Assembly: GCF_012927745.1 (NCBI RefSeq)
Contig: NZ_JABBKX010000010.1
Location: forward strand, 1 to 64,000
Direction: 5' to 3'
Length of the DNA stretch: 64,000 nucleotides
Source: Neoroseomonas marina
GTDB taxonomy: Bacteria > Pseudomonadota > Alphaproteobacteria > Acetobacterales > Acetobacteraceae
Of the stretch, positions 43,001-50,710 are shown piece by piece (the stretch's first letter is position 1; each line of letters opens with the position of its first letter). Position numbers and translations under genes: made by a program. The notes beneath the pieces are model-generated. The model did no database searches and was not told the DNA's origin. It saw only the letters and a program-made list of their open reading frames with translations.

Positions 43001-44754
43001 ACATGTCGGGCGACGTCTTCGGCAACGGGCTGCTGGTCTCGCGCAAGACCAGGCTGCGCGCGGCCTTCGACCATCGCCACATCTTTCTCGATCCCGATCC
43101 GGACCCCGAGGTCTCCTACACCGAGCGCGAGCGGCTGTTCCGCCTGCCGCGCTCCTCCTGGGCCGACTATGAGGCGCGGCTGATCAGCGAGGGCGGCGGC
43201 GTCTTCCCGCGCAACGCCAAGTCGCTGCCGCTGTCGCCACAGGCCCGCGCGATGCTCGGCATCGAGGCCGAACGCGTCGAGCCGGCGGCGATCATGCAGG
43301 CGATCCTGCGCATGCCGGCGGACTTGCTCTATTTCGGCGGCATCGGCACCTATGTGAAGGCGACGAACGAGACCCAGGCCGATGCCGGCGATCGCGCCAA
43401 CGACAGCATCCGCGTCGATGGCCGCGAGTTGCGCGTGAAGGTGGTGGGGGAGGGCGCCAATCTCGGCGTCACCCAGGCCGGGCGCATCGAGGCGGCGCGC
43501 CAGGGCATCCGGATCAACACCGATGCGCTGGACAATTCGGCCGGCGTCTCGACCTCGGACCACGAGGTGAACATCAAGATCCTGCTCGCCGATGCCGAAG
43601 GCGAGGGCGTGCTGACCCGCCGCGCGCGCGACGAGCTGCTGCGCGAGATGACGGACGAGGTCGCGGGCCTGGTGCTGCGCGACAACGACCAGCAATCGCT
43701 GGCGGTCACGCTGGAATCGATGGGCGGGGCGGACGACCTCGCCGCGCAGGGCACGCTGATGGAACGGCTCGAGGCGGCGGGGCTGCTGGACCGCGCCGTC
43801 GCCGGTCTGCCGGATGTGGCCGTGATGGCGCGGCGCATCGCCGCGGGCGATGCGCTGACGCGGCCCGAGATCGCGGCGCTGCTGCCCTTCGCCAAGCTGT
43901 GGCTGACCGATGCGCTGGGGGATTCCGACCTGCCGGACGACCCGGCGCTGCTGCCTGCGCTGGTCGCGTATTTCCCGCGGCCGCTGCAGGAGCGCTACGG
44001 GCGCTACATCGAGCGGCACCGGCTGCGGCGGGAACTCGTCGCGACGATCGTCACCAATGCCGTCGCGAACCGGCTCGGCTGCGCGGCGATCGGGCGGCTG
44101 ACGACCGGGGCGGATCCCGTCGCGGCCTGCCGGGCGGCGCTGCTGGCCAGCGAGGCCTTCGGGCTGGAAGCAGCGTGCGACGTCATCGATGATGCTGCGG
44201 CACCGGCCGACACGCGACTGCCCGCGCTGCTGGCGTTGCGGCGCCTGCAGGAGGCGGCGGCGCATGACCTGCTCGGCGCCCCGGCGCAGCCGCTGGAGGC
44301 GGCGCTGGCGGAGTTGCGGCCGGGCATCGCGGCGCTCGCGGCTGCGGCGGCCGACGACGTCACGCCCCTGCCAGGGCTTCCGGAAACGGCGGCAGTGCTT
44401 GCCGCTGCGGCGCCGCGCCTGGCGGCGGCGCCGGCCGTGGTGCGCCTCGCCGGGGCGACAGGCGTCGGCGCGGCTGCGGCAGCCGATGCCTGGAACGCGG
44501 TCGGCGAGGCCTTCGCCATCGACGCGCTTCGCGCCGGGATCGCGGCAGCGCCGGCGCCCGGCGCCTTCGGGCCGCGGGCCCGCGCAGCCCTGTTCGACGA
44601 TCTGGGCAGCGCGCAGGCACGGCTGGCGGCGCGGCGGCTTGCCGGCGGACTGCCGGACGCGACGGAGGCTGCAGCGTTGGCGCGGGAGGCGGCGGCAGCC
44701 CGGGACCTGGCGGCCGCGACGGTGGCGGTGCGGGCGCTGGCGCGGCTCGGGTAA
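40087..44754 (+). CDS. NAD-specific glutamate dehydrogenase, large (GDH-180) class
   Basis: 1555-residue catabolic enzyme that deaminates glutamate to 2-oxoglutarate with NAD. The long N-terminal regulatory region (1-690, ACT-like modules) is followed by the catalytic core: [42 protein letters not shown] (from about 799), with the catalytic Lys in PTGAKGG, then [15 protein letters not shown] (about 977), [17 protein letters not shown] and [21 protein letters not shown]. Length and order match the class, with no frameshift. The C-terminal 400 residues are Ala-rich and less conserved. ATG preceded by GGAGGAACACGGAGACCCAAC. Links amino-acid use to the TCA cycle. Confidence 0.96.
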   Translation: [1555 protein letters not shown]

Positions 44755-44939
44755 CGGGCGGAGTTAGGGGCCTTCTCCCGAATGCCCCTTCTGTCGAACC
44801 GGCGGGCAGGGCGGACACGCCGAAGGCCGCCCCGCCGACGCTGACACGTCGGCCACGCGGCGTCCGGGTGCGCCGGCAAGCGGCCGATCAGACGCCGGCG
44901 CTGCGCGCGGAGGGCGCGGTTTCGTCGCGCGCAACGCTG

Positions 44940-46562
44940 TCAGGCGTGGAGACCTGGTGCCTCCTGACCCGTTCGCGCGACGTATTCGGTGTAGCCACCG
45001 TCATATCGGTGCACGCCGTCCGGCGTCAGTTCCAGGACGCGATTGGACAGGGCCGCCAGGAAGTGCCTGTCGTGCGAGACGAAGAGCATCGTGCCCTCGT
45101 ACTGCGCCAGCGCCGCGACCAGCATCTCCTTCGTCGCCATGTCCAGGTGGTTCGTGGGTTCGTCGAGCACGAGGAAGTTCGGCGGATCGTAGAGCATCCG
45201 CGCCATCACCAGCCGCGCCTTCTCCCCGCCGGACAGCACGCGGCAGCGCTTCTCGACATCATCGCCGGAGAAGCCGAAGCAGCCCGCCAGCGTGCGCAGC
45301 GATCCCTGCCCGGCCTGCGGGAAGGCGCTCTCCAGCGCCTGCAGCACGGTGAGGTCTCCGTCCAGCAATTCCATCGCGTGCTGCGCGAAGTAGCCCATCT
45401 GGACGCTGCCCCCCACGGACACCGTTCCCTCGTCCGGCTGCGCGGCTCCGGCGACCAGCTTCAGCAAGGTGGACTTCCCGGCGCCGTTGACGCCGAGCAC
45501 GCACCAGCGCTCTCGCCGTCGCACCATGAAGTCCAGCCCGGCATAGATCGTGCGCGTGCCATAGCGCTTGTGGACCTGGCGGAGGTTCACCACGTCCTCG
45601 CCGGAGCGCGGCGCCGCGGGGAAGTCGAAGGAGACGGTCTGCCGCCGCTTCGGGGGCTCGACGCGCTCGATCTTGTCGAGCTTCTTCACGCGGCTCTGGA
45701 CCTGGGCCGCGTGGGAGGCCCGCGCCTTGAACCGCTCGATGAAGCTGATCTCCTTCGCCAACATGGCCTGCTGCCGCTCGAACTGCGCCTGCTGCTGCTT
45801 TTCGTTCAGCGCCCGCTGCTGCTCATAGAAAGCGTAGTCGCCGGAGTAGGTGGTCAGGGCACCGCCATCGATCTCGATGATCTTCCGGACCACGCGGTTC
45901 ATGAATTCGCGGTCGTGCGAGGTCATGAGCAGCGCGCCCTCGTAGCCCGCCAGGAACTGCTCGAGCCAGATGAGGCTCTCGAGGTCCAGGTGGTTGCTCG
46001 GCTCGTCGAGCAGCATGACGTCGGGCCGCATGAGGAGGATGCGGGCGAGCGCCACGCGCATCTTCCAGCCACCGGACAGTGCGCCGACGTCGCCGTCCAT
46101 CATCTCCTGGCTGAAGCCCAGGCCGGCCAGCACTTCGCGGGCACGGCCATCCAGCGCGTAGCCACCGAGTTCCTCGAAGCGGGACTGCACTTCGCCGAAG
46201 CGCTCGATCATGCTGTCCATCTCGTCGGCGCGGTCCGGGTCCGCCAGGGCGGTCTCGAGCGCCGCCAACTCCGCCGCCACGGCGCTGACGGGGCCGGCGC
46301 CGTCCAGCACCTCGGCCACGGCGGAGCGCCCGGCCATCTCGCCGACATCCTGGCTGAAGAAGCCGATGGTGACGCCCCGATCCACGAGGATCTGGCCCTC
46401 ATCCGCGGCTTCCTGTCCGGTGATCAGTCGAAAGAGCGTCGTCTTGCCCGCACCGTTGGGGCCGACCAGGCCGATCTTCTCCCCCTTCTGGAGTGCCGCC
46501 GAGGCTTCCACGAAGAGGATCTGTCGTCCGTTCTGCTTGCTGACGTTGTCGAGGCGGATCAT
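44940..46562 (-). CDS. ABC-F family ATPase (ribosome-associated)
   Basis: 540-residue soluble protein with two ABC domains and no membrane segments. Domain 1 has GPNGAGKTT, LSGGWKMRVALARILLMRPDVMLLDEPSNHLD; domain 2 has GVNGAGKST, LSGGEKARLVMARMLYDPPNFLVLDEPTNHLD. Between them is the charged linker rich in K, Q and E (YEQQRALNEKQQQAQFERQQAMLAKE, about 250-280) that in ABC-F proteins reaches the ribosomal P-tRNA. Both catalytic glutamates are present. Likely helps translation under stress; no antibiotic-resistance role can be assumed. Isolated between long intergenic gaps. Confidence 0.93.
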   Translation of the reverse strand: MIRLDNVSKQNGRQILFVEASAALQKGEKIGLVGPNGAGKTTLFRLITGQEAADEGQILVDRGVTIGFFSQDVGEMAGRSAVAEVLDGAGPVSAVAAELAALETALADPDRADEMDSMIERFGEVQSRFEELGGYALDGRAREVLAGLGFSQEMMDGDVGALSGGWKMRVALARILLMRPDVMLLDEPSNHLDLESLIWLEQFLAGYEGALLMTSHDREFMNRVVRKIIEIDGGALTTYSGDYAFYEQQRALNEKQQQAQFERQQAMLAKEISFIERFKARASHAAQVQSRVKKLDKIERVEPPKRRQTVSFDFPAAPRSGEDVVNLRQVHKRYGTRTIYAGLDFMVRRRERWCVLGVNGAGKSTLLKLVAGAAQPDEGTVSVGGSVQMGYFAQHAMELLDGDLTVLQALESAFPQAGQGSLRTLAGCFGFSGDDVEKRCRVLSGGEKARLVMARMLYDPPNFLVLDEPTNHLDMATKEMLVAALAQYEGTMLFVSHDRHFLAALSNRVLELTPDGVHRYDGGYTEYVARTGQEAPGLHA

Positions 46563-46945
46563 GGGGCGCGGAAGGCTCGTAACTGTGACGCCGCCTTATG
46601 CCACGAGAACCTGCCGCGTGAAGGTGCGGCCGGCGGCCGCATGCGCCGGATGTGTGCGGGCAGTCTCGTGCCCGTTCGGCACCGACCAACCGTCGTCGCC
46701 CGGTGCTGAACGGATGCGATGGCGGGGTCCGCCGGGGCTTAGAGCGCCGGCCAGTCCTCGGGGCTCACGCGCCTGCGTAGGCCGGCCCACGCTGGAGGCG
46801 TTCGCCGCGCACGGCCCGCCCGCGGGTTCCAGGGCGGGACCGGGGAACTCCAGGTTGACGGCCTTTGCGGTGCCTGAGGTGCAGTTGCAACGCGCGTCAA
46901 GCAAAGCTTACGCTTTCAAGCGAGGGGACGCCTGGGGGGCGTAGG
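46563..46945. other. Intergenic region upstream of the SulP transporter gene
   Basis: 383 bp between the divergent ABC-F and SulP genes with no supported gene. Base composition remains GC-rich with a short A/T-richer patch before the SulP start, where an inverted repeat AAAGC-TTAC-GCTTT lies at 46903-46916. No convincing sigma-70 promoter is visible; TTGCAA at 46885 has only a poor -10 partner. Confidence 0.5.
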
Positions 46946-49153
46946 ATGCTTGGTAGGCCTGACGCCGAACCGGAAGGAACAGCGCGCGCCACCGCCGTTG
47001 GCAAAGGGATCGCCGGCGCCCTCATCGTGTCCGTCTGGAGCGTCACGAGCGCCATCGCCTATGCCGGCCTCCTGTACGCCGGGTTCTCGACTGCCGGGCT
47101 GCAACTCGGGATCTCCGGGGCGCTGCTCGGAGTCCTGACGGTGACCCTGGTCGGCGCGCTGGCCAGCGCCCGGTCCGGCATCGCCTTCGCCGCCCTGGGA
47201 AGCGCGGCGGTCCTGCACGCGGCTGCGGTGCAAGCCGTGGATGCTGCGCTGGAGGCGAAGGGCGTACCGGCCGGGCTGGCTCGCGAAGGTGCTGCGGTGC
47301 TGGCCTCCGGCATCATGACGGCGACGACCGGCGTGGCCCTTGCCGCGGTCGGGTTTGCGCGTCTCGGCTCCCTTGTCCGGCTCCTGCCGCACCCGGTTGC
47401 GGTCGGCTTCTACGCCGGCCTCGGCGTGGCGTTCACGGCGGGCGGGATCACCCTGGCAACCGGGATCGCGCCGCGCCTGGAATCCCTCGACGCCCTGGCA
47501 TTGCCGGAGCACCTCCTGCAGGCGGGCGTCGCCTGTGGCGTCGCATCGCTCCTGGTCGTCCTGCCGCGATGGATCCGGCACGGCGCCGTCATGCCGGCCG
47601 TCCTTGCCGCTGCCATCCTCGTCTTCCATGCGTCCTGGGCGGCCCTTGGCCGGAGCGTGGCGGACGGCCAGCAGGCGGGTTGGCTGCTCGGCCCGTTTCC
47701 GTCGGGGCGCATCCTCTCGCTCCCGCCGGCGCTGTCGTTCGATCTGTTCGACGGGGATCTCGCCACGAGCCTGCTGCCCTATGCGGCTTCTTCGGCGCTT
47801 CTGAGCGCCACCACCCTCGCGCTGATGGTGACCGGCATCGAGGCCCTGACCGGCCGCGCCATGGACGTCGACCGCGAGATGCAGGTCGCCGGATTCGCGA
47901 ACGTCGCGGGAGGGGCGCTGGGTGGCTTGCCGTCAGGGCATGCGCTCGCCCCGACCACCCTGCTCGCACGGTCCGGCCTGGTCGCCCGCTGGGTCACCGC
48001 GGTGCCCGCCGCCGTCGCGCTGACCGTCCTGCTGGTCGGCGCGGATGCGCTGGAGCTGATGCCGCGGCCGGTTCTCGCCGCCTTGCTGATCGCGGTCGGC
48101 TTCGAATGGATGGTCCTGCACAGTTGGCGCGAGGCCAGGGTCCTGCCGCGCCATGAAGTCGTGATCCTTCTATGCGTGGCGACGTCCATCGTGGTCGTGG
48201 GAATCCTCGGCGGAATCGGCATCGGTCTCGGCCTGTCACTGCTCATCTTCGCCTGGACCTATCGCCGCGTCCCGGTGATCCGCAGCACGGTGCGCGGCCA
48301 CGAGATGCGCAGCAGCGTGACGCGGTCGGCCGCGATGGCGCATGTGCTCGAGACGCAGGGACGACGGATCCTGCTGCTGCGCCTGCAGGGCTACATGTTC
48401 TTCCTCAATGCCGAGACGGTCCAGCGCGCCTTCGCCGCCGCGGCGGCCGACGGCGTCCGCTTCCTGATCCTCGACTTCCAGCACGTTCTCGGCATCGACA
48501 GTTCCGCGATCGACGTCTTCGGCCGGCTGGAACGCGATGCGCGGCAGCGCGGGGTCGTCATTGCGCTCAGCGCCGTCCCCGAGGTGGTGATGGATCGCTT
48601 CGCGGCCCGCGACGTATTCCACGCCTGCGCGCGCGTTTCGAGCGCTGATCAAGGGCTGGAGCAGGCGGAGGAACTCGTCCTCGCGGAACAGGGCAAGTCC
48701 GTGCACGAGGAGCGGGCGAGTTTCGCGGCGCATCTGGCCGCAGCCGCCGACATGCCCGACGCCGGGCGGCGGCTCGAGCCCTTCGTCACCCGGGTCGTCT
48801 TCGCGCCCGGTACGGTCCTGATGCGCCAGGGTCAGCCGGCTGACCACATGATCTTTCTCGAGAGCGGGCGGGTGTCGACCGTGCTGCACGAAGGCAGCGC
48901 GACGCCGATCCACCTGCGCACGCTCACGCCCGGGACGCTTGTCGGGGAGATCGCGCTCGTCCGCGGCGGCAGCCGCACCGCGTCGGTGATCGCGGTCACA
49001 TCCTGCGAGGCTGTCCGCATCGGCCGTGCGGAGCTCGCGCGCCTCGAGGTCGAGGACCCGGCGCTCGCCTTCGCCCTGCATCGCCTGATCATGCTGCAGG
49101 TGTCGGACAAGCTGGTCGACAACACCCGCGCCATGGAGTTTGCCCTGCGATGA
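46946..49153 (+). CDS. SulP anion transporter fused to STAS and cyclic-nucleotide-binding domains
   Basis: 735-residue inner-membrane protein. About ten hydrophobic spans fill residues 20-440 in the SulP/SLC26 pattern (AIAYAGLLYAGFSTAGLQLGISGALLG; later GGLPSGHALAPTTLLARSG). A STAS domain follows (about 465-570: LLLRLQGYMFFLNAETV, LILDFQHVLGIDSSAIDVFGRL) and a cyclic-nucleotide-binding domain (about 612-720) with VFAPGTVLMRQGQPADHMIF, LVGEIALVRGGSRTASVIA, where G-E and R of the phosphate-binding cassette are intact. ATG 46946 chosen because it begins the transmembrane unit. Transports sulfate, bicarbonate or another anion, probably gated by cNMP. Leads into the cytochrome/dehydrogenase genes. 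Confidence 0.9.
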   Translation: MLGRPDAEPEGTARATAVGKGIAGALIVSVWSVTSAIAYAGLLYAGFSTAGLQLGISGALLGVLTVTLVGALASARSGIAFAALGSAAVLHAAAVQAVDAALEAKGVPAGLAREGAAVLASGIMTATTGVALAAVGFARLGSLVRLLPHPVAVGFYAGLGVAFTAGGITLATGIAPRLESLDALALPEHLLQAGVACGVASLLVVLPRWIRHGAVMPAVLAAAILVFHASWAALGRSVADGQQAGWLLGPFPSGRILSLPPALSFDLFDGDLATSLLPYAASSALLSATTLALMVTGIEALTGRAMDVDREMQVAGFANVAGGALGGLPSGHALAPTTLLARSGLVARWVTAVPAAVALTVLLVGADALELMPRPVLAALLIAVGFEWMVLHSWREARVLPRHEVVILLCVATSIVVVGILGGIGIGLGLSLLIFAWTYRRVPVIRSTVRGHEMRSSVTRSAAMAHVLETQGRRILLLRLQGYMFFLNAETVQRAFAAAAADGVRFLILDFQHVLGIDSSAIDVFGRLERDARQRGVVIALSAVPEVVMDRFAARDVFHACARVSSADQGLEQAEELVLAEQGKSVHEERASFAAHLAAAADMPDAGRRLEPFVTRVVFAPGTVLMRQGQPADHMIFLESGRVSTVLHEGSATPIHLRTLTPGTLVGEIALVRGGSRTASVIAVTSCEAVRIGRAELARLEVEDPALAFALHRLIMLQVSDKLVDNTRAMEFALR

Positions 49154-49254
49154 GCCTGCGACGCCATCCCGGGAACCGTGCGATGCGCAACTGGTGCGAT
49201 GCGCGGCGCTCCCCTAGAGTCCAGCCATCGATCGGCGGAAGATTCGGTTCCGAC

Positions 49255-49596
49255 ATGGCGAAGCGCGGCGCAGTTCCAGTGAAGCGGTTATGCGCCGCGC
49301 TGTTGGCCATCATCATCCTCGGCGACCGCCACGCGGGAGCGCAGGCGCCGGCCGTCCCGGATGCGGCGGCGGTCTGCCTGTCATGCCACGGCCCCTTCGG
49401 CCGGCCGGAGACACCGGAGTATCCCATCATCGGCGGGCAGAACGCGGCCTACCTGGCATCGGCATTGCGCGCCTACCGCGCCGGGCAGCGAACGGGCGAA
49501 GCCGCCGGCGTGATGACGGGTGTCGCGGAGCCGCTCGACGACCGCACGATCGAGGACCTCGCCGCCTTCTTCTCCTCACTGAGGTCGCTGCGATGA
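49255..49596 (+). CDS. Small class I cytochrome c
   Basis: 113 residues with a signal peptide (VKRLCAALLAIIILGDRHAGAQ). Haem-binding motif C41-L-S-C44-H45, distal ligand probably M87 in GVMTGVAEPL. Single haem, c553/c5-like size, periplasmic. I choose ATG 49255 over an ATG at 49150 because the latter adds a charged tail before the signal peptide. Its stop overlaps the phytochelatin-synthase-type gene (ATGA), the first of three such overlaps. It is the likely electron acceptor of the GMC dehydrogenase two genes downstream, replacing the multi-haem subunit of gluconate-type dehydrogenases. Confidence 0.88.
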   Translation: MAKRGAVPVKRLCAALLAIIILGDRHAGAQAPAVPDAAAVCLSCHGPFGRPETPEYPIIGGQNAAYLASALRAYRAGQRTGEAAGVMTGVAEPLDDRTIEDLAAFFSSLRSLR

Positions 49597-50294
49597 CGCG
49601 CCGGCTCGCCCTTGCGCTCCTGCTCTGCGGGCTTCTGTTTCCGTGGCACCTGCGCGCCCAGCTGGTGGCGCTCGACACGCCCGATGGCGCGGCGCGCTTT
49701 CACCGCGCCATCGGCGGGCCTCAGGCACTCGGTCTGCTGGCGAACCTCGAGACGGAGGTCTTCCTGACCTTCTGCGGGCCGGCCTCCCTGGCGACCGCGC
49801 TGAACGCGCTCGGCCTGCACGAGCCTTCGCCCGCGGCCTTCTTTCCGCACCGGCGGATGACCCAGGATTCTCTGTTCACGCCGGCGAACCTCGCGGTGAA
49901 GAGCTACGCCGCCGTGCAGGCCGGCGGACTGACGCTCGAACAACTCGCCGATTTCGCGCGCAACCTCGGCGCGGCGGCCGAGGCCGTTTATGCGGACACA
50001 GTCGACGCCGCTGCGCTACGCGCCAGGATCTCGGCCGCCCTGGCCGATCCGGCGAGCCGCGTGATCGTGAACTATTCGCGCATCCCGCTCGGGCAGGAAG
50101 GCGACGGGCACATCTCCCCGGTCGCGGCCTATGACGCCGAATCCGACAGCGTCCTGATCCTCGATGTCGCCCGCTACAAGTATCCGCCGGTCTGGACGCC
50201 GATCGCGACCCTGCTCGTGGCGATGCAGCACGTGGATCCGGATGCGGGGCGTGTCCGGGGCCTGCTGTTCCTCACCGCGCGACGGGCGCAATGA
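49593..50294 (+). CDS. Phytochelatin synthase-family periplasmic cysteine peptidase
   Basis: 233 residues; signal peptide about 1-22 (RRLALALLLCGLLFPWHLRAQ), so probably periplasmic. The papain-like catalytic triad of phytochelatin synthase is complete: C61 in LTFCGPASLATALNALG, H173 in GDGHISPVAAYD and D191 in LILDVARYKYPPVW; spacing (112 and 18 residues) is within one residue of that of the cyanobacterial enzyme Alr0975. Also typical is TPANLAVKSYAAVQAGGLTLEQL. Short bacterial forms mainly cleave the glycine from glutathione rather than polymerise it. Overlaps both neighbours by four bases, within a dehydrogenase operon, an arrangement I have not seen described. Confidence 0.9.
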   Translation: MTRRLALALLLCGLLFPWHLRAQLVALDTPDGAARFHRAIGGPQALGLLANLETEVFLTFCGPASLATALNALGLHEPSPAAFFPHRRMTQDSLFTPANLAVKSYAAVQAGGLTLEQLADFARNLGAAAEAVYADTVDAAALRARISAALADPASRVIVNYSRIPLGQEGDGHISPVAAYDAESDSVLILDVARYKYPPVWTPIATLLVAMQHVDPDAGRVRGLLFLTARRAQ

Positions 50295-50710
50295 GGCGGC
50301 GCGACCTCCTCTGCGGAACAGCGGTCGCCCCCTTGCTGGTCGCGGCGCCGCTCGGCGCGACGCCGCTGGGTGGTTTCGAGGAAGCGGCCGTTGCGCTCGC
50401 CGGCAGCCGCGACCTGCCGCCCTTCGTGCTGGACATGGCGCAGCGCATGCTGGTGGCGGAGTTCGGAGCGGCGCCGGTCGGTGATCTCATCGCCGCTGTG
50501 GCGGCTTGGCGCCGCGGCGCCGCTCTGCCGGACACTCTGGAGCCGCTGGCGCAGCGGCTGCTCGTGATCCTCTACACAGGTGAGACCGACGCCACCAATC
50601 CGCGTGCGCAGGTCGGCCATTACCCCTGGGCGCTCGCGTGGCAGGTGCTTCGCTTTGCCAAGGCCCCAGGGCTGTGCAGCGGCGGCTTCGGCGACTGGGC
50701 CCGCACATGA
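50291..50710 (+). CDS. Small (gamma-like) subunit of a membrane-bound FAD sugar dehydrogenase
   Basis: 139 residues with a twin-arginine signal (MRRRDLLCGTAVAPLLVAAP). The C-terminal YPWALAWQVLRFAKAPGLCSGGFGDWA resembles the end of the small subunit of FAD-linked sorbitol/gluconate/fructose dehydrogenases (PF12318-type), which carries the catalytic FAD subunit through the Tat pore. Overlaps the preceding and following genes by four bases each. Together with the GMC protein at 50707 and the cytochrome at 49255 it would form a periplasm-facing dehydrogenase of an unknown alcohol or sugar. Confidence 0.82.
   Translation: MRRRDLLCGTAVAPLLVAAPLGATPLGGFEEAAVALAGSRDLPPFVLDMAQRMLVAEFGAAPVGDLIAAVAAWRRGAALPDTLEPLAQRLLVILYTGETDATNPRAQVGHYPWALAWQVLRFAKAPGLCSGGFGDWART

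Noticed and set aside
39979-44265. A 1.4-kb-codon antisense frame across the NAD-glutamate dehydrogenase gene
   Set aside because: Arg/His/Ala-rich, without domains; the sense frame is a complete dehydrogenase.
46885-46913. Possible promoter TTGCAA ... TTACGC upstream of the SulP gene
   Set aside because: The -10 hexamer shares too few bases with the consensus.
49150-49254. Longer start for the cytochrome c gene at ATG 49150, overlapping the SulP stop
   Set aside because: It would add 35 charged residues ahead of a clear signal peptide, though coupling to the SulP gene makes it tempting.
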